DNA of 64,000 nucleotides from Ophiodon elongatus (Eukaryota > Chordata > Actinopteri > Perciformes > Hexagrammidae). This document shows, in pieces, positions 60,238-64,000 of this stretch. The notes under the pieces are model-generated. The model had not been told where the DNA came from, did not search any database, and saw only the letters and a program-made list of their open reading frames with translations. How positions within the stretch are numbered: the first letter of the stretch is position 1; every line of letters starts with the position of its first letter. The translations under genes and the position numbers were made by a program. Where the stretch lies: the NCBI GenBank assembly GCA_016806645.1, contig JACSYO010000132.1:702501-766500 (forward strand). The letters run 5' to 3'.

Positions 60238-60600
60238 TTAATTCAATTCAATATATTTCGTATAGCCCAAAATCACGAATCACAAATTCTCCTCAGAGAG
60301 CTTTACAATCTGTACACATACGACATCCTCTGTCCTAGGACCTCTCATCGGTTCAGGGAAAACTCCCCCCAAAAAAAAACTTTAACGGGAAGAAAAAGGG
60401 AAGAAACCTTCAGGAGAGCAACAGAGGAGGATCCTCTGTCAGGATGGACAGAAGTACAATAGATGTCATGTGTACAGAATGAACAACATAACAGAGTTAC
60501 AACACATTCAATGCATATGACAGAAATGATTCATATAATGAGACAACCAAAAATAACAGCAACAGTGTAGTATAGTAGAATACTAATGATAATAAAAGCA
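60238..60600. repeat. Dispersed repeat (TTCAATTCAAT / GGGAAGAAACC type)
   Basis: Begins ATTCAATTCAATATATTTCG. It contains AAAACTCCCCCC, then AAAAGGGAAGAAACCTTC, AGGAGAGCAACAGAGGAG and ATCCTCTGTCAGGATGGAC. This is a familiar percomorph interspersed repeat. The Gmr1-like LTR starts just beyond it, so the retroelement inserted in or beside it. Confidence 0.65.
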
Positions 60601-60747
60601 GTAATGGTATTGGCAATTGTGGTGGCGGGGGCGTGGTTGTGCTCAGCTGCAGAGGGGACGAGTGTGGGAGTGGTTCAGGGAACAGGGCCGGAAGAGGTTT
60701 AATTAGCCTCAGCTGGTTTGGGGTTTGGCTGATTGGGTTTGCTCCCC

Positions 60748-60755
60748 TATAAAAT
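60748..60755 (+). promoter_or_regulatory. LTR TATA box
   Basis: CTATAAAA inside the LTR, about 100 bp upstream of the AATAAA signal, as in many LTR promoters. Confidence 0.6.
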
Positions 60756-60851
60756 CTCCAGTAGGGACTGAGGGAAGGGGGAAGAGCAGGTACACAAGCT
60801 GCCAGAGCGTCAGACGGACGAGGAGCGACGCGTGAACGAACCTGGGCTCTC

Positions 60852-60857
60852 AATAAA
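60852..60857 (+). terminator. LTR poly(A) signal AATAAA
   Basis: CAATAAAAACG in the 3' half of the LTR, downstream of the TATA box. It would define the R region. Confidence 0.6.
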
Positions 60858-60938
60858 AACGTTTACTAACGAGACCAATCTTGAATCGTCTTCTGTGCTG
60901 GGAGGGGGGACTCACGGGGTAACACGTACTTGTTACAC

Positions 60939-60954
60939 TGGCACCCAACGTGGG
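60939..60954 (+). other. Primer-binding site
   Basis: TGGCACCCAACGTGGG starts one base after the LTR end. TGG matches the CCA tail of a primer tRNA, and the block resembles the TGGCGCCCAACGTGGGG site of vertebrate gypsy elements. Confidence 0.75.
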
Positions 60955-60969
60955 TTCCCCTAAAAAACA

Positions 60970-62252
60970 ATGCACATGAGGAGTGACGAGGAACACCCAG
61001 GTCTGCCGGCCCAGCCGATCGTCGCACTGGGGCAGATGCTGGGGGGGATCGTCGCCATGCAGCGAGACCAGGCCGAGGCGAACCGGCAGTTCCTGGAGGC
61101 GCTCCGGGTCCAGGCAGAGCAGCAGACCTACGCCCTCGAACGGCTCGCCGCTTGCATAGATGCGGCTCCGCCGGCGCCGAACTCTTCCACCTTGCGGGGG
61201 GTGGCCCTGCATAAACTAACAGCGGCTGATGACGTGCAGTCCTTCCTCGACACATTCGAGGCGATGGCGGAGGCGTGCGACTGGCCAGAGGCGGATTGGG
61301 TGATCCGTCTCCTGCCTCTCCTCACTGGGGAGGCGCAGACGGCGGCCCTGGGACTTCCCCCGGCAGCCTGGCAGATGTATGCGGACGTGCGTAAGGCCGT
61401 GATGGATCGGCTGGGCCTGACCCCGGAGGACCACAGACATAGGTTCCGTGAGGCCACGCTGGAGCTGGGGGACCGGCCCTTCGCGTGTGCGCAGCGGCAG
61501 AGGGACGCCGCAACCCGATGGCTGGAGCTCAGCGGGTGGTCGAGAAGATTGTCTTGGAGCAGTTCGTGGAGGGGCTGCCGGCCGGGACATCTGCGTGGGT
61601 CCGCTGCCACCGGCCCACGTCACTGGAAACCGCCGTCACCCTGGCAGAGGACCACCTGGCGGTGCATCCCGGCAGTCAGGGGGACCGTGATCGGCAGCCG
61701 GCTCCATCCCGGCCGACGCCCGCCCCGCGGAGGAGGCTCCCGCCGCAGCTCCTGGCACGGCCCATACCGGCCCCGCGGTCGGCACCCCCACCCCGGCTCC
61801 CCGACTTTCCGACCCCCGGCTAGCACCGGCACCCTTCCCAGCCCACAGGGGGTTCCTCAGGCACCAGGGCAGAAGTGTTGGAGGTGCGGGCAGCCCGGAC
61901 ACTTTCGGAGAGAGTGTCCTCTGATGGAGATGGGCCAGGTGATCCGGGTTGCCGGATCTCCAACACCCTCCCCAGGTCCAGGAGCGACGTACCGCGTTCC
62001 GGTAAGAATCCAGGGGGGTACACATCAGGCGATGGTGGATTCGGGCTGTACACAGTCTATGATCCACCAGAGCCTGGTTCGACCCGGGGCATTGGTGGAG
62101 GCATTGTAGGGGAAAATTCGGTGTGTGCATGGGGATGTTCACGAGTATCCCATAGTGTCAGTGGAGATTAGATACATGGGGAAAAAGCATAGTGTAAATG
62201 TCGCGGTTAGCTCCCGCCTTACGCACCTCCTGATCTTGGGAACAGATTTTGA
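60970..62252 (+). pseudogene. Gag-protease of the Gmr1-like element (broken)
   Basis: An ATG at 60,970 opens a 379-codon frame ending at a TAG at 62,107. The N-terminal part has a predicted coiled-coil-like region (QRDQAEANRQFLEAL). From about 61,200 to 61,680 the sequence resembles the SCAN/retroviral capsid C-terminal fold: DVQSFLDTFEAMAEACDW, LLTGEAQTAALGL, then EKIVLEQFVEGLPAGTSAW. The last part is in another frame (61,485-61,823), so there is one frameshift near 61,515-61,540 and a second before the zinc knuckle. The knuckle CWRCGQPGHFRREC (61,876-61,917) is intact. A protease motif MVDSGCTQSMI follows at about 62,032-62,065. After the TAG the same frame continues with protease-like sequence (HLLILGTDF) to a TGA near 62,250. 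Confidence 0.82.
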
Positions 62253-63640
62253 CGGGGTTTGACAGGTTAATGGGGCAGGCTGCGGGGGTGCGTTCACGGC
62301 AGACAGGGTCATGCGGGATGTGCGCTGTGCTCAGCGGCGACGCGAGGTCTTCTGACGCTGCAGACGGGGAGGGGGAACTGGCGGAGCCTCCCGTGGAGAC
62401 TCCACCGGCTCCCGAGTTCCACTCCATGGAAGATTTTCCACTCGAGCAGTCTCGGGATGATACTCTGTGCTCGGCCTTTGACCAAGTGATCAAGATTTAT
62501 GGTCAGCTGGTGCGCCCTGACGCAGCGCAGTCATAACCGCACTTCTCATTGATCAGGGACAGGCTGTACCGAGTGAGCCGTGACACGCAGACAGGGCAGG
62601 AGAACACCCAGTTGCTGGTGCCGAAAAGCCGCAGAGAAATAATTTTCCAGGCGGCTCACTATAACCCGATGGCTGGTCACATGGGATATGAGAAAACGCT
62701 AGACCGGATAATGGCCCGATTTTATTGGCCGGGCATCCGGGCGGATGTGCGCCGTTGGTGCGCGTCCTGCCCGGAGTGCCAGTTGGTAAACCACCCGGCC
62801 ATTCCGAGGGCGCCGTTGCGTCCTCTGCCGTTAATGGAGGTGCCTTTTGAGCGGATCGCCATGGACCTCATCGGGCCATTTCACCGGAGCGCACGCGGAT
62901 ATTGCTTTGTGTTAGTCCTGGTGGATTACGCAACACGATATCCGGAGGCAGTGCCGTTGCGCAACATTTCTGCAAAGAGTGTCGCGCAGGCTCTGTTTCA
63001 GGTCATCTCCCGAGTCGGGGTCCCGAAAGAGATTCTGACTGACCAGGGCACCTCGTTCATGTCACGAACACTGAGAGAACTTTACGGGTTGCTGGGCATC
63101 AAGTCTATTCGGACCAGTGTGTTCCACCCACAGACCGACGGTCTGGTGGAGCGTCTGAATAAGACTTTGAAGTCCATGATCCGTAAATGTATTAGTGAAG
63201 ATGAACGTAATTGGGATAAATGGCTTGATTCTCTGTTTGCAGTGCGGGAGGTCCCCCATGCCTCCACGGGATTTTCTCCCTTTGAACTGCTGTTCGGCAG
63301 GACACCACGGGGGGTGCTCGACTTGATTAAGGAAAACTGGGAGGAAGGTCCGAGCACCAGTAAAAATGAGATCCAGTACGTCCTGGACCTGAGAGCAAAA
63401 CTCCACACACTGGGTCGGATGTCACGTGAGAATTTGCTCCAGGCCCAGGAGCGTCAACAACGGCTGTACAACAGAGGAGCCAGGCTGAGACAATTTACAC
63501 CGGGAGAAAAGGTACTTGTATTGCTTCCTACTTCCAGCTCCAAACTACTCGCCAAGTGGCAAGGGCCCTTTGTGGTCACACGGCGAATGGGGGACGTCCA
63601 CTATGAGGTGGTGCGTTCTGACAGGGGCGGAGCTCTATAG
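62249..63640 (+). CDS. Integrase of the Gmr1-like element (Pol, one internal stop)
   Basis: One reading frame runs from 62,249 to a TAG at 63,638, interrupted by TAA at 62,534. The 363-codon segment from 62,549 carries a complete integrase. The zinc-binding HHCC is H37, H44, C74, C77. The catalytic triad D106 (MDLIGPF), D165 (LTDQGTSF) and E201 (VERLNKTL) has the D-x35-E spacing. A GPY/F-type C-terminal motif (KWQGPFVVTRR) is present. All key residues are preserved despite the stop codons around them. It integrates the element's cDNA into host DNA. Position before reverse transcriptase is the diagnostic oddity. Confidence 0.9.
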
Positions 63641-64000
63641 ATCTACCACCTCAACCTCCTAAAAGCGTGGAGAGAGGCGGCGTCTGTTTCTCTGGTGTCT
63701 GCGGGCCTGAGGCACCAAAATCCACCAATCCAACCTCGCTCCTTTGTGAAGACCATCTCTCTGGGAGCCAGAGAACAGACATTGCCCAGTTGCAAGAGCA
63801 GTTTGCTGATGTGTTCTCCCTCCTGCCAGGTCGCACAAACCTCAGAGTACCGAATTGAGACTCCTCCGGGAGTGGCGGTGCGGTCGCGACCCTACAGGTT
63901 ACCTGAACACAAAAGAAAAGTGGTTCAGAGGGAATTGGCTGCCATGCTGGAGATGGGGGTAATAGAAGAGTCCAACAGTGCCTGGTGTAGCCCATCGTTC
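63641..64000 (+). pseudogene. Start of reverse transcriptase of the Gmr1-like element
   Basis: Directly after the integrase stop, the same frame reads IYHLNLLKAWREA. A second frame (63,690-63,840) reads TDIAQLQEQFADVFSLLPG. From 63,842 the integrase frame resumes with EYRIETPPGVAV, RPYRLPEHKRK and MLEMGVIEES. These are the N-terminal RT blocks of Ty3/gypsy Pol. So one stop and two compensating frameshifts separate integrase from RT. The catalytic RT core lies beyond the window. Confidence 0.85.

Larger units (their letters stand above)
60618..60937 (+). repeat. 5' long terminal repeat
   Basis: About 320 bp bounded by TGT and ACA. It contains CTATAAAA at about 60,748-60,755 and AATAAA at 60,852-60,857, a plausible TATA box and poly(A) signal. 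The 3' LTR is outside the window, so the boundaries rest on the TGT...ACA ends and the adjacent primer-binding site. Confidence 0.75.
60618..64000 (+). mobile_element. Gmr1-like Ty3/gypsy LTR retrotransposon (5' part, runs off the window)
   Basis: In order: 5' LTR, primer-binding site, Gag with SCAN-like region and CCHC knuckle, aspartic protease, integrase, then the N-terminal part of reverse transcriptase at the window edge. Known gypsy elements normally place integrase last. The order here matches the deuterostome Gmr1 group, which has a Ty1/copia-like pol order. This copy has at least three stops and four frameshifts, so it is probably not autonomous. The base composition is GC-rich compared with the flanks, which suggests fairly recent arrival. 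Confidence 0.9.

Noticed and set aside
60850..61255. Minus-strand frames of 120-129 codons over the LTR and gag
   Set aside because: Antisense shadows of GC-rich gag sequence.

Overview
This window looks like nuclear DNA from a teleost fish, probably a percomorph. It is AT-leaning and has no dense ORFs. It is full of microsatellites, MITEs, a tRNA-derived SINE family and fragments of LINE and Ty3/gypsy elements. Nothing suggests a bacterium, virus or organelle.

Only one host protein-coding segment can be supported. It lies on the minus strand at 50,712-50,026 and is the first coding exon of a SorCS-type VPS10-domain sorting receptor, most likely SorCS3, otherwise SorCS1. It encodes a signal peptide, a low-complexity propeptide with a furin-type site, and the start of the VPS10 domain, and it ends at a canonical GTAAGT donor in phase 0. 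I recognised no second SorCS exon at lower coordinates, so positions 1-50,025 are best read as the first part of a very long intron 1. Positions above 50,713 are 5' UTR, promoter and upstream intergenic DNA. The exon sits in a CpG-rich patch, and a (GA)n tract lies about 245 bp upstream of the ATG.

The putative intron holds a degenerate L2/CR1-like LINE (3.2-4.5 kb) preceded by a perfect 26-bp hairpin, and at least six copies or pieces of one tRNA-derived SINE (9.0, 12.7, 17.3, 20.0, 21.7 and 30.0 kb). It also holds an interrupted Tc1/mariner-type MITE (11.8-13.7 kb) whose intact sister lies in inverted orientation at 51.4-52.5 kb, a TTAA-flanked MITE (29.1 kb), a hAT-type MITE with an 8-bp target duplication (36.8 kb), a 10-bp G-rich minisatellite (41.85 kb) and many dinucleotide repeats.

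Upstream of the SorCS exon are the intact mariner-type MITE, a 23-bp-period minisatellite beginning about 30 bp after its end, a decayed minus-strand Ty3/gypsy element (58.1-59.7 kb) and a dispersed repeat (60.2-60.6 kb). The window ends inside a Ty3/gypsy element (60,618 to beyond the end) with a 5' LTR, primer-binding site, SCAN-like Gag, CCHC knuckle, protease, integrase and then the start of reverse transcriptase. Integrase before reverse transcriptase is the unusual Gmr1-type order and is the most distinctive feature of the window. This copy carries several stops and frameshifts.

Family assignments come from reading motifs. No database search was possible, so repeat family names are kept generic.
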